DNA of 64,000 nucleotides from Halonotius pteroides. Its GTDB lineage: Archaea; Halobacteriota; Halobacteria; Halobacteriales; Haloferacaceae. Of the stretch, positions 27,103 to 35,957 are shown one piece after another; positions within the stretch are counted from its first letter, which is position 1, and the number at the start of each line of letters is the position of its first letter. The stretch is from NCBI RefSeq assembly GCF_003605635.1, contig NZ_QMDW01000003.1:1-64000 (forward strand). Direction: 5' to 3'. Position numbers and translations under genes: made by a program. The notes under the pieces were generated by a model. That model was not told the DNA's origin, did no database searches, and worked only from the letters and a program-made list of their open reading frames with translations.

Positions 27103-29388
27103 ATGGGTACCTGTATCATCTGTGGCACGCCCGTCGACGGCGGCCACGTTTGTGCGAGTCATCAAGAGGATGTCCTTTTCGAGTTCCGTGGCAACAACGC
27201 TGCTCAACTCGTTTCAAGCCGTTTCTATACGGGAACGGTCGACGGCTACGCCGATTTTGGTGTCTTCGTCGATATCGCCCCCGGCGTGACCGGGCTGTTG
27301 CACCGCAGTGAACTTGATCGGCGGCTCGATAGCCTCGATTGGGAGCCCGGCGACACCGTCTGCGTCAAGGTGACCAACGTCCGAGATAACGGCAACATCG
27401 ACCTCGCCAAATCGATCCGCCAGTCCGAGCGAGAGTTCCGCGGGAAGATCATCCTTGATGGCGACGGCGAGACGCTTCCGGGCGACGAGGACGACGCTGA
27501 TGCTGATACCGACGAGGAGGCCCCCAACCCGGAGTCGACACCGGCTGAGTCTACGGGTGACTCAGCCGACACCGACGACGTTGCTATCGATACCGATGAC
27601 ACCGCGAGCGACGCTGCCGATGCTGGGTCATCGACGACAGAGCACGACCCATCGCCGACCAACGCGGCGGCCGATCCGACACCGGCCGAGACCGATGGCG
27701 ACACAGCAGCCGCCACTGAATCTACCAGCGACGATGTCGCGTCAGAATCCGTTGCCGACACGGCTGGTGACACCACAGACGCTGCTGTCGACGCTGAATC
27801 CGTCACCGACACGAACGGCACAGCGGCCGTCGCTGTCGCCGACTCCGACGACGCCGAAACCGTAGACGCCGACACCGTGACCGACGACGATGCTAACCCC
27901 GACAGCGGCACAACGGTCACAGCACTCACCGACCGGGTCGGCGAGTCAGTTCGTCTCGACGGTGAGATCGTCAGCGTCCGCCAGACCGGCGGGCCAACCA
28001 TCTTCGAACTCCGCGATGAGACCGGTGTCGTCGACTGTGCGGCCTTCGTTGAGGCTGGCGTTCGCGCCTACCCGGAGATCGAGGTCGGCGATGTCGTCCG
28101 CCTCGACGGCGAGGTTGAACAACGGCGTGGCGAACTACAGGTCGAAACCGAGGAACTCGTTGCCTTAGAGGGCGCTGCCCGCGAGGCCGTGACCGACCGG
28201 CTGGCCGACGCGCTGACCGACCGCGCCCGCCCTGACGAGCTCGATCCGATCGGCGATCACGACACTGTCGCCGGGATGGCTGCGTCGCTGCTGGATGTCG
28301 CCGAGGCGATCCGGCGAGCCATCTTGGAATCGCGGCCGGTCGTTATCCGCCATCCCGCAACCGCCGCGGGCTACGTCGCCGGTGCGGCCATCGAGCGCGC
28401 TGTCCTCCCCCTCGTTCGAGAGGAACACGCCCGCTCGGACGCCGAGTACCACTACATCGTCCGCCGCCCGCTGGAGAACGCGGTCTACGACATGGACGAT
28501 GCAACCAACGACGCCACCCAGATGCTGCGGGATCGGGATCGACACGACGAGAAGCTGCCCCTGTTCTGCTTTGTCGGCGCGGGCTCGACGGCTGACTCCG
28601 TCGATGGACTTGGGCTGCTCGGCGTGTACGGTGCCGAACGGATCGTCCTTGACGCCATCGCCGCCGACTCCGAGGTCAGCGATGTAGCCGAGCAGGTTGT
28701 CACCGGCGACGCCGCTGATCTCTCGATCGGCGCGCTGACGGCGACGCTTGCGGCCGCGCTCAACCCTGAGGTGCGCGAGGAGATGCAGCACCTCCCGGCG
28801 ATCAGCTACTGGGAGCACACGCCCACGGCGTACACCGAGGCCGCCGAACAGGCCGGCTACGATGCCGAACAGGTGCGACACCTCCGGGAGGCCATCGCGC
28901 TTGAGGCCTACTACCAGTCTTATCAGGACAAACGCGAGTTGATTACGGATCTTCTGTTCGACGACCCGGGTGGACTTGCGGGCCACATCGCCGAGCAGTT
29001 CCGACAGAAACTCGACGATGAGATTGAAACCGCTCAAGCCAACCTCGACCGCCGCGAGCATGATGGCGTTGGGGTTGCGGTACTCGATACCGACCAGTTC
29101 ACCCATCGGTTTGATTTCCCGCCGACGACGCTCCTGCTTGATGAACTTCACTACGTCGAACGCGACGAGGATGGGTTCCTCACCGTCGGCGTTGGGATGG
29201 ATGAACTGTATCTTCGGAGCAGCCAGCCCCTCGATGTTCGTGCGATCGCTGCGGCGGCCGCCGAGGCCGCACCCGAAGCCGACGTGACCGCCCGCGGCAT
29301 CCGTGAGGGTCGCATCGAGTTCCTTTCGGGTCGACGCGAGGCTGCTCGTGAGGCCGTTATCGACGCGGCTGTCGACCGCTTCGAGTAG
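27103..29388 (+). CDS. RecJ/DHH-like protein with Zn finger, S1 and OB domains; catalytic motifs apparently lost
   Basis: A 761-residue nucleic-acid protein laid out like the archaeal COG1107 group. In order: a small zinc site (CIICGTPVDGGHVCASH, residues 4-20), an S1 domain (residues 40-110, GTVDGYADFGVFVDIAPGV), a ~150-residue Asp/Thr/Ala linker, an OB domain (VRLDGEIVSVRQTGG...) and a DHH-type region. In that region the usual DxDG motif position reads RHPATAAGYVAGAA, and the usual DHH position reads ERIVLDAIAADS. Both therefore lack the metal-binding Asp/His, so nuclease activity is doubtful. It may be an RNA/DNA-binding accessory. A promoter-like box is not obvious before the ATG. Confidence 0.85.
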   Translation: MGTCIICGTPVDGGHVCASHQEDVLFEFRGNNAAQLVSSRFYTGTVDGYADFGVFVDIAPGVTGLLHRSELDRRLDSLDWEPGDTVCVKVTNVRDNGNIDLAKSIRQSEREFRGKIILDGDGETLPGDEDDADADTDEEAPNPESTPAESTGDSADTDDVAIDTDDTASDAADAGSSTTEHDPSPTNAAADPTPAETDGDTAAATESTSDDVASESVADTAGDTTDAAVDAESVTDTNGTAAVAVADSDDAETVDADTVTDDDANPDSGTTVTALTDRVGESVRLDGEIVSVRQTGGPTIFELRDETGVVDCAAFVEAGVRAYPEIEVGDVVRLDGEVEQRRGELQVETEELVALEGAAREAVTDRLADALTDRARPDELDPIGDHDTVAGMAASLLDVAEAIRRAILESRPVVIRHPATAAGYVAGAAIERAVLPLVREEHARSDAEYHYIVRRPLENAVYDMDDATNDATQMLRDRDRHDEKLPLFCFVGAGSTADSVDGLGLLGVYGAERIVLDAIAADSEVSDVAEQVVTGDAADLSIGALTATLAAALNPEVREEMQHLPAISYWEHTPTAYTEAAEQAGYDAEQVRHLREAIALEAYYQSYQDKRELITDLLFDDPGGLAGHIAEQFRQKLDDEIETAQANLDRREHDGVGVAVLDTDQFTHRFDFPPTTLLLDELHYVERDEDGFLTVGVGMDELYLRSSQPLDVRAIAAAAAEAAPEADVTARGIREGRIEFLSGRREAAREAVIDAAVDRFE

Positions 29389-29470
29389 CTGCCATCTCCA
29401 ACGCTGCTTGCCAGCCGGTTCAACACCGGTGTGTCATGGTGTTACAAATGTATCGCATCCTTGCCAAATA

Positions 29471-29487
29471 CATGAAACGTTTTATAC
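29471..29487 (+). promoter_or_regulatory. Archaellin promoter (BRE/TATA)
   Basis: ATGAAACGTTTTATAC combines a purine-rich BRE-like GAAACG with a TTTATA box at 29481-29486, ending 70 nt before the archaellin ATG. A start of transcription near 29510 would leave a leader of about 45 nt, unusual in this otherwise mostly leaderless set. A second AT-rich stretch (TATATCTATACTTTT, 29491-29505) follows and could be an alternative box. Confidence 0.5.
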
Positions 29488-29556
29488 CGCTATATCTATA
29501 CTTTTGAATAAGGTACTGGCGTTGTATCGGCCGCGGTGATCGCACCCTTAACCACC

Positions 29557-30147
29557 ATGTTCAGCACCAACGAGCGCGGTCAGGTCGGGATAGGAACACT
29601 TATCGTTTTTATAGCGATGGTGCTCGTTGCTGCGATCGCCTCCGGTGTGCTAATTACGACCGCCGGACAGCTTCAGTCTCAGGCCTCTCAGACCGGTGAG
29701 GAAACCACCTCACAGGTCAGTGACATAGTCCGGATCACAGACATTATCGGCACCGCCAACGCCAGCGGTGGAACGACCGAGATCGAAACCCTCGAAGCGA
29801 AGATCCGGCTCGCTTCGGGTGCTGATTCCGTTGAGATGAACGAAACCTCCTATACGATCGCGACGATGGGAGATACGAACGCCGCGACGGTTGTCTCCGG
29901 AAACGAAAGCACCACCGGTATCAGCTACAATCAGTCACAAGGGTTAGCCGCTGGTGAAACAACGCTGACAGACCAAGATCAAGTTATTATCGCAAAGTTT
30001 GACCTCACAAACCTCTCTGAGGTAAATCCCCTTGCTGCTGACGACCGTGTCTCGATTAGCATTGAATCTCCGGCCGGCGGTCGGACTGTTATCGAGAAAC
30101 AGGCACCTGGACAGCTGAATGATGGGGGCTCCTACGTACTCAGATAA
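29557..30147 (+). CDS. Archaellin (archaeal flagellin)
   Basis: Structural protein of the archaellum filament, 196 residues. A class III signal peptide ends in ERGQVGIG; the prepilin peptidase (PibD/ArlK) would cut between Gly8 and Gln9. The hydrophobic assembly helix follows ([20 protein letters not shown]). The C-terminal beta domain contains several N-glycosylation sequons (NAS, NET, NES, NQS, NLS), common in haloarchaeal archaellins. No other arl/fla gene is in the window, so it is an orphan copy beside a RecJ-like gene and rqcH. It may be an alternative filament subunit. ATG at 29557 chosen by the signal peptide. Confidence 0.92.
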   Translation: MFSTNERGQVGIGTLIVFIAMVLVAAIASGVLITTAGQLQSQASQTGEETTSQVSDIVRITDIIGTANASGGTTEIETLEAKIRLASGADSVEMNETSYTIATMGDTNAATVVSGNESTTGISYNQSQGLAAGETTLTDQDQVIIAKFDLTNLSEVNPLAADDRVSISIESPAGGRTVIEKQAPGQLNDGGSYVLR

Positions 30148-30292
30148 CGGCCTTCTATTGAGATAGTAGCTGTTTCTTTACCAACTAGCTGACTCTGAGC
30201 AACGAACAGACTCCGGACTCTATCGGTACAGCCCTCCTGATTTCGCCGAGGAGAGACAGGCTCACACCAGCGGTGGCTTTTTGCGCTCAGAC

Positions 30293-30309
30293 TATGATAT
30301 ATTATCATA
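30293..30309. promoter_or_regulatory. 17-nt palindrome upstream of small gene
   Basis: TATGATATATTATCATA is a perfect inverted repeat with 7-bp arms around TAT, 40 nt before the GTG at 30349. A further TTTTACA (30314-30320) lies 29-35 nt before that start and could be the TATA-like box, so the palindrome sits where a regulator or the BRE would be. AT content alone makes such a repeat less surprising. Confidence 0.35.
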
Positions 30310-30348
30310 AACGTTTTACAGACCACACAGCAGGTTCGGGGAACCGTC

Positions 30349-30576
30349 GTGACCGAACTAAATCGGCACAGCGCGATGACGCTCCGGTCTGTGGACGACC
30401 GCACGTATCAGATCATCGACTGTGCGTCACCGGGGGCTGTAGACGAGCTTGCCGGGCTGACGGTCGGCGACACCGTTTCGGTCACCCTCACCGAGGCTGC
30501 CTGCCGCGGCAACGGGTGGCGGGTAATCGCTGTCGACACCGCCTGTGCGGTCGTTGACGCATCGCTTGTCGCCTGA
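30349..30576 (+). CDS. Small haloarchaeal conserved-looking protein
   Basis: A 75-residue protein from a GTG start, beginning MTELNRHSAMTLRSVDDRTY and containing VGDTVSVTLTEAACRGNGWRV. This is a compact beta-rich sequence like other one-domain haloarchaeal hypotheticals. It has TTTTACA about 30 nt upstream. It lies between the archaellin and rqcH on the same strand. No function can be assigned. Confidence 0.65.
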   Translation: MTELNRHSAMTLRSVDDRTYQIIDCASPGAVDELAGLTVGDTVSVTLTEAACRGNGWRVIAVDTACAVVDASLVA

Positions 30577-30656
30577 GGTCGCCGTCGACTCTCACAGACC
30601 GCGAGCGACGCACACCGGAACGACACCCCTTTTTCCCGTCGTCGTGAGATATCGGT

Positions 30657-32792
30657 ATGGACGCCAAGCGGGAGCTCTCTAGCATTGACCTTGCCGCCCT
30701 CGTCACCGAGATGGGCCGCTACGAGGGCGCGAAGGTCGACAAGGCGTATCTCTACGGCGATGATCTCCTCCGGCTCAAATGTCGGGATTTCGACCGCGGT
30801 CGCGTTGAGTTGCTGCTTGAGGTCGGCGAGGTCAAACGCGCACACATGGCCGACCCCGAACACGTTGCTGACGCCCCCGGCCGGCCGCCAAACTTCGCGA
30901 AGATGCTACGCAACCGCCTCGGCGGCGCGGATTTCGCCGGTGTCACCCAGTATGAGTTCGATCGGATTCTCGTCTTCGAGTTTGAACGCCCCGACGCAAA
31001 CACGACCCTCGTTGTCGAACTGTTCGGCGAGGGCAACATCGCCGTTCTTGATGAAACCGGCGAGGTCATCCAGAGCCTCCAGACCGTCCGGCTGAAATCC
31101 CGGACGATCGCTCCCGGCAGCCAGTATGCGTACCCCGACTCGCGGATCAATCCGCTCTCGATCGGCTACGATACCTTTGCCAGAGAGATGGACGACTCCA
31201 CCAGCGACGTGGTGCGCACCATCGCCACCCAACTCAATCTTGGTGGGCTTTACGCCGAGGAGGTCTGTACCCGCGCTGGCATCCCGAAGGAGACCGGCAT
31301 CGACGAGACCGACGAGGCCGACTATCAGGCCCTCTACGATGCTCTCACCGAGTTAGCCACCCGTGTCGATGCCGGTGATTTCGAGCCGCGGATCTACCTC
31401 GATGACGACCGCGTTGTCGACGTGACACCGTTCCCGCTGGCCGAACGCGAGGCCGAAGGGCTTGATGAGGCACATTACGACGATTTCACCACCGCCGTCG
31501 ACGACTACTTTCATCGGTTTGATCGCTCCGAGGACGATAGCGATAGCTCCGAGCCTAACACCGGCAAACCGGATTTTGAAGCCGAGATCGCCAAACAGCA
31601 GCGCATTATTGACCAACAGGAGGGTGCTATCGAGGGCTTTGAGCAGCAGGCCGCCGCCGAACGCGCGAAAGCTGAAGCCCTTTACGAGCAGTACGACCGT
31701 GTTGACGAGATTCTGACAACGATTCAAGCTGCCCGCGATGATGATGTCTCGTGGGACGAGATCGACGCCACGCTCCAAGAAGCCGCCGACGCCGGCCTGT
31801 CGGCTGCTGAGGCTGTTGTCGAGGTCGATGGCTCAGAGGGAACGGTTACCGTCGATCTGGGTGAGACACAGGCAACCGTGGACGCGACTGTTGGCGTTGA
31901 AAAAAACGCCGACCACCTGTATCAGGAAGCCAAACGCATCGAGGACAAAAAGGAGGGCGCGAAAGCCGCGATCGAAAACACCCGCGAGGAGCTTGCGGCC
32001 GTAAAGGCGCGCCGTGACGCGTGGGAGGCCGATGATGGCGACAACGGCGATACGCGCGGCGAGAACGACGATAGCGATGCCGACGCCGACGAGTTCGCCG
32101 ATGCCGACTGGCTTTCGCGGTCGTCGATCCCGATCAAACGCGACGAAGGCTGGTACGAACAGTTCCGGTGGTTCCACACGACCGACGGCTTCCTGATTAT
32201 CGGTGGCCGCAACGCCGATCAAAACGAAGACCTTGTGAAGAAATATATGAGCAGCGGTGATCGGTTCTTTCATGCGCAAGCCCACGGCGGCCCGGTGACG
32301 ATCCTGAAGGCAACCGGCCCAAGCGAACCCGCCAAAGCGGTCGACTTTCCTGAGACAACCCTCCGACAGGCCGCACAGTTTGCTGTGTCACACTCGTCGG
32401 TCTGGAAGGCTGGTCAATACGCCGGCGACGTGTATATGGTCGAGCCTGATCAGGTCTCGAAAACGCCGGAAAGCGGGGAGTATATCGAAAAAGGGAGCTT
32501 CGTGATCCGGGGCGACCGCACCTACTTCACCGATCTCGCTGTCGACCTCGCGGTTGGGATTCAGTGTGAGCCGCAGACGCGTGTTATCGGCGGGCCGACC
32601 GCCGCTGTCGCCGACCATGCCGCGACACACCTCGAACTGCAACCCGGCAAATACGCCCAAAACGACGCGGCGAAACGCTGTTACCGCTCGCTGAAGGGTC
32701 GCTTTGCCGACGACAGCTTCGTGCGCTCGGTTGCCAGCCCGGATCTGATTCAGGAACACCTGCCCGCAGGCGGCAGTGAGATCGTCGACTGA
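30657..32792 (+). CDS. rqcH: Ribosome quality control protein RqcH (NFACT family)
   Basis: Archaeal homologue of Rqc2/NEMF, which binds obstructed large subunits and in bacteria recruits tRNA-Ala to add Ala tails. The 711 residues show the NFACT-N domain (ELSSIDLAALVTEMGRYEGA), the conserved Asp-Arg pair in YEFDRILVFEF (Asp102-Arg103), HhH and long coiled-coil segments (residues 300-460), an acidic insert, and the NFACT-R domain (WYEQFRWFHTTDGFLIIGGR, residue ~498 onward, with GDRFFHAQAHGGPVTILK). Complete and of usual length. Confidence 0.93.
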   Translation: MDAKRELSSIDLAALVTEMGRYEGAKVDKAYLYGDDLLRLKCRDFDRGRVELLLEVGEVKRAHMADPEHVADAPGRPPNFAKMLRNRLGGADFAGVTQYEFDRILVFEFERPDANTTLVVELFGEGNIAVLDETGEVIQSLQTVRLKSRTIAPGSQYAYPDSRINPLSIGYDTFAREMDDSTSDVVRTIATQLNLGGLYAEEVCTRAGIPKETGIDETDEADYQALYDALTELATRVDAGDFEPRIYLDDDRVVDVTPFPLAEREAEGLDEAHYDDFTTAVDDYFHRFDRSEDDSDSSEPNTGKPDFEAEIAKQQRIIDQQEGAIEGFEQQAAAERAKAEALYEQYDRVDEILTTIQAARDDDVSWDEIDATLQEAADAGLSAAEAVVEVDGSEGTVTVDLGETQATVDATVGVEKNADHLYQEAKRIEDKKEGAKAAIENTREELAAVKARRDAWEADDGDNGDTRGENDDSDADADEFADADWLSRSSIPIKRDEGWYEQFRWFHTTDGFLIIGGRNADQNEDLVKKYMSSGDRFFHAQAHGGPVTILKATGPSEPAKAVDFPETTLRQAAQFAVSHSSVWKAGQYAGDVYMVEPDQVSKTPESGEYIEKGSFVIRGDRTYFTDLAVDLAVGIQCEPQTRVIGGPTAAVADHAATHLELQPGKYAQNDAAKRCYRSLKGRFADDSFVRSVASPDLIQEHLPAGGSEIVD

Positions 32793-32860
32793 CCGTTCCC
32801 GGCAGGCTGTCGTCGCCGCGACGCGCAGGTATAACTGCCCGGAGCGTCTGGGCTGAGGTG

Positions 32861-33910
32861 ATGCTCAACGAGGCCCTCCGCGTTCCGTACCGCGCTGTCG
32901 ACGCAACAGGGACGCTGCTTGTCGGAGCGGTGTTGACGGGGCTCACCGTTGTTGCCGCCGCCGGCTGGTTCGCGTTGCTGGCGGTCGAACCCACAATCGG
33001 TGCTGCGGTGACGCCGATCATCTTCCTGTTGAGTCTGTTGGTGCGGGGGTATCTGGTTCGTGTTGTCGCCGCTGGGATCAGCGAGCGTTCCGACGCGCCC
33101 TCCTTTGTCCGGTGGGGGTCGCTGCTCCGTACCGGGGCACAATCAACGCTCGTCTCGGCGATCTACGCGCTGCCGGCGTCGGCCTGCGTCGGCCTCGCTG
33201 GGGGCGCAGGCGCGGCCACGATCATCGACCCACCCGGGTTCGAGGGGATTCCGCAGGTGCTCGCGGCGGTCGCGATCCTGATCGGTGGGTTTGGGCTTCT
33301 TCTCTACGGGCTCGTCTATCTGTATCTTCGCCCGGCCGCGCGGGCTGTGTTGGCGGCGACTGGTTCGCTGCTAGCGGCGATCAACCCCCGCCGGGTGGTG
33401 AGCGTCTCGATGGCAGGCTCGTATCTTGCCGGTTGGCTGATTGCGATCGGACTGTTGACCGTCGGCCCGCTGTTGGTGACACCGCTGATCGTGGTCTCGG
33501 TGCTCGCCGGTCTGTACGACATCGCGTTGGCTGCCATCGGTGGCCTGCTCACCCTGCTTGTCACGGTGGTGCTGTTGTTCTCGTTGCGGATGTCGGCAGC
33601 GTGGGCGACAGGGCGGGGAGCCGCCGACGCGTTGCGGCCTGACAGTGGCATCGGGATTGTTGCTGATGCGCTGCCGGATGCACCGACAGTTATCGATACC
33701 GAGATCCCAGACCGCCCGACAGAAGCCCCGCCGGCGGTACAGGTCGGACGTGAGGTTGCTGCCGGCACAGGCGGCGCCGTCCAGCACACAGACGGCGGTG
33801 CCGACCAGTCACCCGGGTTCGGGATGCCAGAGTCGACAACACCGACGACGGCGTCCGCGGGTGACGACGAGCCCGGGGAGTTCGACTGGGACGCTGCTGA
33901 GCGGGAGTAG
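32861..33910 (+). CDS. DUF4013-like membrane protein
   Basis: About 349 residues. The first 245 form roughly six transmembrane helices with the DUF4013-type pattern ALRVPYRAVDATGTLLVGAV, RGYLVRVVAAGI and FVRWGSLLRTGAQSTLVSAIY. The last ~100 residues are a hydrophilic, acidic and Pro/Thr-rich tail ending in FDWDAAERE. GTG at 32858 and ATG at 32861 are both possible; the ATG is preferred. Function unknown. The stop lies 11 nt from the convergent XRE-CBS gene. Confidence 0.72.
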   Translation: MLNEALRVPYRAVDATGTLLVGAVLTGLTVVAAAGWFALLAVEPTIGAAVTPIIFLLSLLVRGYLVRVVAAGISERSDAPSFVRWGSLLRTGAQSTLVSAIYALPASACVGLAGGAGAATIIDPPGFEGIPQVLAAVAILIGGFGLLLYGLVYLYLRPAARAVLAATGSLLAAINPRRVVSVSMAGSYLAGWLIAIGLLTVGPLLVTPLIVVSVLAGLYDIALAAIGGLLTLLVTVVLLFSLRMSAAWATGRGAADALRPDSGIGIVADALPDAPTVIDTEIPDRPTEAPPAVQVGREVAAGTGGAVQHTDGGADQSPGFGMPESTTPTTASAGDDEPGEFDWDAAERE

Positions 33911-33920
33911 TCGCCGCGGC

Positions 33921-34460
33921 TCAGGAAAACTGTGCGGCGATGTCGGCTTCGGTGATGATACCGACAGTCGCGCCACCTTGGGTGACCATCACGGCTTTAT
34001 AATGCTCCAGCAGGTTTCGGGTTTCGTCGACGGTGGCGTCCTCGCTGACCGTCGGGAACGACTCGCTCATGACCTCACTGACCGGGTAGTCGCTGACGTC
34101 CTCGCCGGCTTGGATCACGTCGTGTTGGCTGATCGACCCGACCGGAACGCTGCTCTGTAACACCGGGAGTTGTGAGTAGGCCTCGGCCTCCATCGTCTCG
34201 ACGGCCTCGCCGACAGCGTCGTCAGGGGCGACGCTAATGACAGTTTCGTTCATCAGGTCAGCGGCGCGGACAACCTCGCCTTCGGTCTCGTCTAAGGCGT
34301 TGACGATCCGGCGAAGCGTCGAGAGCCGTGGGTCGACATCGCCGCCCTCGATGCGGGCGATCAGCGGCTGTGAGACGCCGGCGGCCTCGGCGAGTGCACT
34401 CTGGGTGAGTTCCAAGGCGGTGCGGCGTTCCTTGAGATCCTGTGGCGTCGGCAGATCCAT
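33921..34460 (-). CDS. XRE-type HTH transcription regulator with CBS pair
   Basis: A 179-residue regulator. The N-terminal helix-turn-helix (about residues 8-60, ALELTQSALAEAAGVSQPLI then DPRLSTLRRIVNAL) is followed by two CBS motifs (ADLMNETVISVAPDDAVGEA and VSEVMSESFPTVSEDATVDE), which usually bind adenine nucleotides such as AMP or SAM. This suggests metabolite-controlled DNA binding. A palindrome AGGTATATTACCT stands three bases upstream of the start codon, a likely self-operator. Confidence 0.9.
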   Translation of the reverse strand: MDLPTPQDLKERRTALELTQSALAEAAGVSQPLIARIEGGDVDPRLSTLRRIVNALDETEGEVVRAADLMNETVISVAPDDAVGEAVETMEAEAYSQLPVLQSSVPVGSISQHDVIQAGEDVSDYPVSEVMSESFPTVSEDATVDETRNLLEHYKAVMVTQGGATVGIITEADIAAQFS

Positions 34461-34462
34461 AC

Positions 34463-34475
34463 AGGTATATTACCT
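34463..34475. promoter_or_regulatory. Candidate XRE-CBS auto-operator
   Basis: AGGTATATTACCT is a 5-bp inverted repeat (AGGTA / TACCT) with a TAT spacer, immediately upstream of the regulator start at 34460. Adjacent sequence (ACCTCAGGT, 34472-34480) forms a second overlapping repeat. Binding here would cover the transcription start and block initiation. Confidence 0.4.
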
Positions 34476-34519
34476 CAGGTTATTGAAAAGCTTTCGTCGA
34501 CAACGCCGGGTAGCGACAG

Positions 34520-34888
34520 TTACGCCGCGGCCTCCGGATCGTCTGCGTCCTCGTCGATCACGTCGATGACCGTCAGCGGTACGTCCCGCAGTGCGCCACC
34601 GACCTCGCTTTTGGCGATCCGGGAGGCGTGTTCGACGCTGTCGGCGTTGAAGACATCGATCTCAAGCAGCAGCCCGACGAGGGCGGTGTCGGCGGCGATA
34701 AACGCCGAGTCAAAGGGCTCGCCGCAGGCCGGACAGCCGGTGACGCCGACCTCGATGTCGACGTACTCCTTGTCGGCCTCGTTGAGCCGCTTGCCGGCGG
34801 AGCTCACGGCGACGCCGATGGCGTCGTCGACATCCTCAACATCACGAACCAACCAAGCCGCTTCCATGGCGACAAGATAGTTGCTCAT
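34520..34888 (-). CDS. UPF0212 / DUF555 family protein
   Basis: A 122-residue protein of the archaeal DUF555 family, function unknown. Visible signatures: MSNYLVAMEAAWLVRDVEDV at the N-terminus, the zinc-like pair GCPACGEPFDSAF and a C-terminal acidic tail. The ATG at 34888 fits the family start; an ATG at 34894 and a further upstream frame exist but add unconserved residues. Confidence 0.88.
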   Translation of the reverse strand: MSNYLVAMEAAWLVRDVEDVDDAIGVAVSSAGKRLNEADKEYVDIEVGVTGCPACGEPFDSAFIAADTALVGLLLEIDVFNADSVEHASRIAKSEVGGALRDVPLTVIDVIDEDADDPEAAA

Positions 34889-35194
34889 ACACATTTCTTG
34901 AGCCGGAGGGTTTCGTGTCTTGTGATTCGTTCCAACGCAGGGCGCGACACCTCTCAACCGGCTGCATCGAGGGTCACATACTGGTTTGGATAGGCGCAAG
35001 AGCCCTGTTGGTTTCTCATACGTTACGACAATCAGGCCGGTTTGTCACACGGTTTACGTCGGATGAGCGGCCGTTCGCCGGTCACGCGGCTCCGTTCGCG
35101 GCGACAACCCAAAACCGCACGACTGCGCCGATGTTGACGCAGACCTCGCCTCCAAACATTTATATACCGCTACTGGCCAGGGGTGAGTACGGAC
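34889..35194. other. Gene-free interval with promoter for the small membrane gene
   Basis: About 300 nt with no supportable gene. The right end holds TTTATATACC (35159-35168), an excellent TATA box 27-36 nt before the ATG at 35195. The left end must contain the UPF0212 promoter, but no clear box is seen. No repeats of note. Confidence 0.5.
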
Positions 35195-35359
35195 ATGATC
35201 GACACGGTTTCGCGGTTCACCACGTTCGCGCTGTATCAACTCACGGTGCTGCTCGGGATCGTCCTGCTGCCGGTCGCGTTGGCGACCCGTCGCCTCGGCG
35301 TCCAGCCGCCGATCGCCTCCCTGCTCGACCGCCTGGAAGCCGCTTACGAGTCGGGCTGA
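35195..35359 (+). CDS. Small single-helix membrane protein
   Basis: A 54-residue protein beginning MIDTVSRFTTFALYQLTVLL. One strong hydrophobic helix (residues 11-30) is followed by a short positively charged stretch (ATRRLG) and an acidic amphipathic tail. TTTATATACC lies about 30 nt upstream, strong support for a real leaderless gene. Function unknown; conserved tiny membrane proteins of this type are frequent in haloarchaea. Confidence 0.7.
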   Translation: MIDTVSRFTTFALYQLTVLLGIVLLPVALATRRLGVQPPIASLLDRLEAAYESG

Positions 35360-35375
35360 TTCTTTTTGCTGCCGT

Positions 35376-35858
35376 CTAGCGCTCGTCCTGCCAGTAGTCG
35401 ACGACAGCGTCCTGCTCGAAATATCCTTCGAGGGCGCGTTCCTCGCGGCCGCCGGGTGGGGAGCCCACATAGACGCCGAATTTCTCCGAATCGGGATAGA
35501 CAGTGACATTCGGCTCGATCATCGTCGAGACCACCAGATACCGAAGCGGCTCGTCGGTGTCGTTGATGACGCGATGGCCGCCACTGCCGTCGGCCGGAAA
35601 GTTGAGATAGTCGCCCTCGCTGATGGCTGCCTTTTCACCGTCACACCGCACGGTTCCCGCGCCCGACAGCACGAAGATGGCCTCCTCGTTTGCGGTGTGA
35701 TAGTGGTAGGGCCACGACCGGCTACCGGCCGGCAGTTCATACAGGCTACAGCCGAGTTGGTCGCCGCCGGCGGCCTCGCCGAGGTGTTTGCGCTTGAAAT
35801 TGGTCTCGCCGTTTTCAGTCGTCGACTACTCCATATCGTCGGCGGTAGCGCGTCGCAT
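35376..35858 (-). pseudogene. Cupin-domain protein interrupted by an in-frame amber codon
   Basis: The frame encodes a cupin of about 160 residues: NFKRKHLGEAAGGDQLGC, WPYHYHTANEEAIFVLSGAG (cupin motif 1, with the metal His and Glu), the DYLNFPADGSGGHRVIND region (motif 2) and YPDSEKFGVYVGSPPGG. The natural N-terminus MRRATADDME begins at an ATG at 35858 in the same frame, but the next codon is TAG (35826-35828). The first in-frame ATG after it is at 35672, inside motif 1, so a protein started there would be broken. Either a recent nonsense mutation, a sequencing error or readthrough. Everything else is intact, which suggests a recent event. Confidence 0.7.
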
Positions 35859-35957
35859 ACGCCGCGTTGTGTCGGCGGCGTGGAATGCTTTCCGTCGTGT
35901 TGCGGCGAGGGTTGCGAAATGGTTGCATTTATCCGCTCGCCGACCGAATAAGAAATA

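Noticed and set aside
30132-30404. 90-residue minus-strand frame over the archaellin 3' flank
   Set aside because: Cys-rich random-looking sequence overlapping the start of another supported gene.
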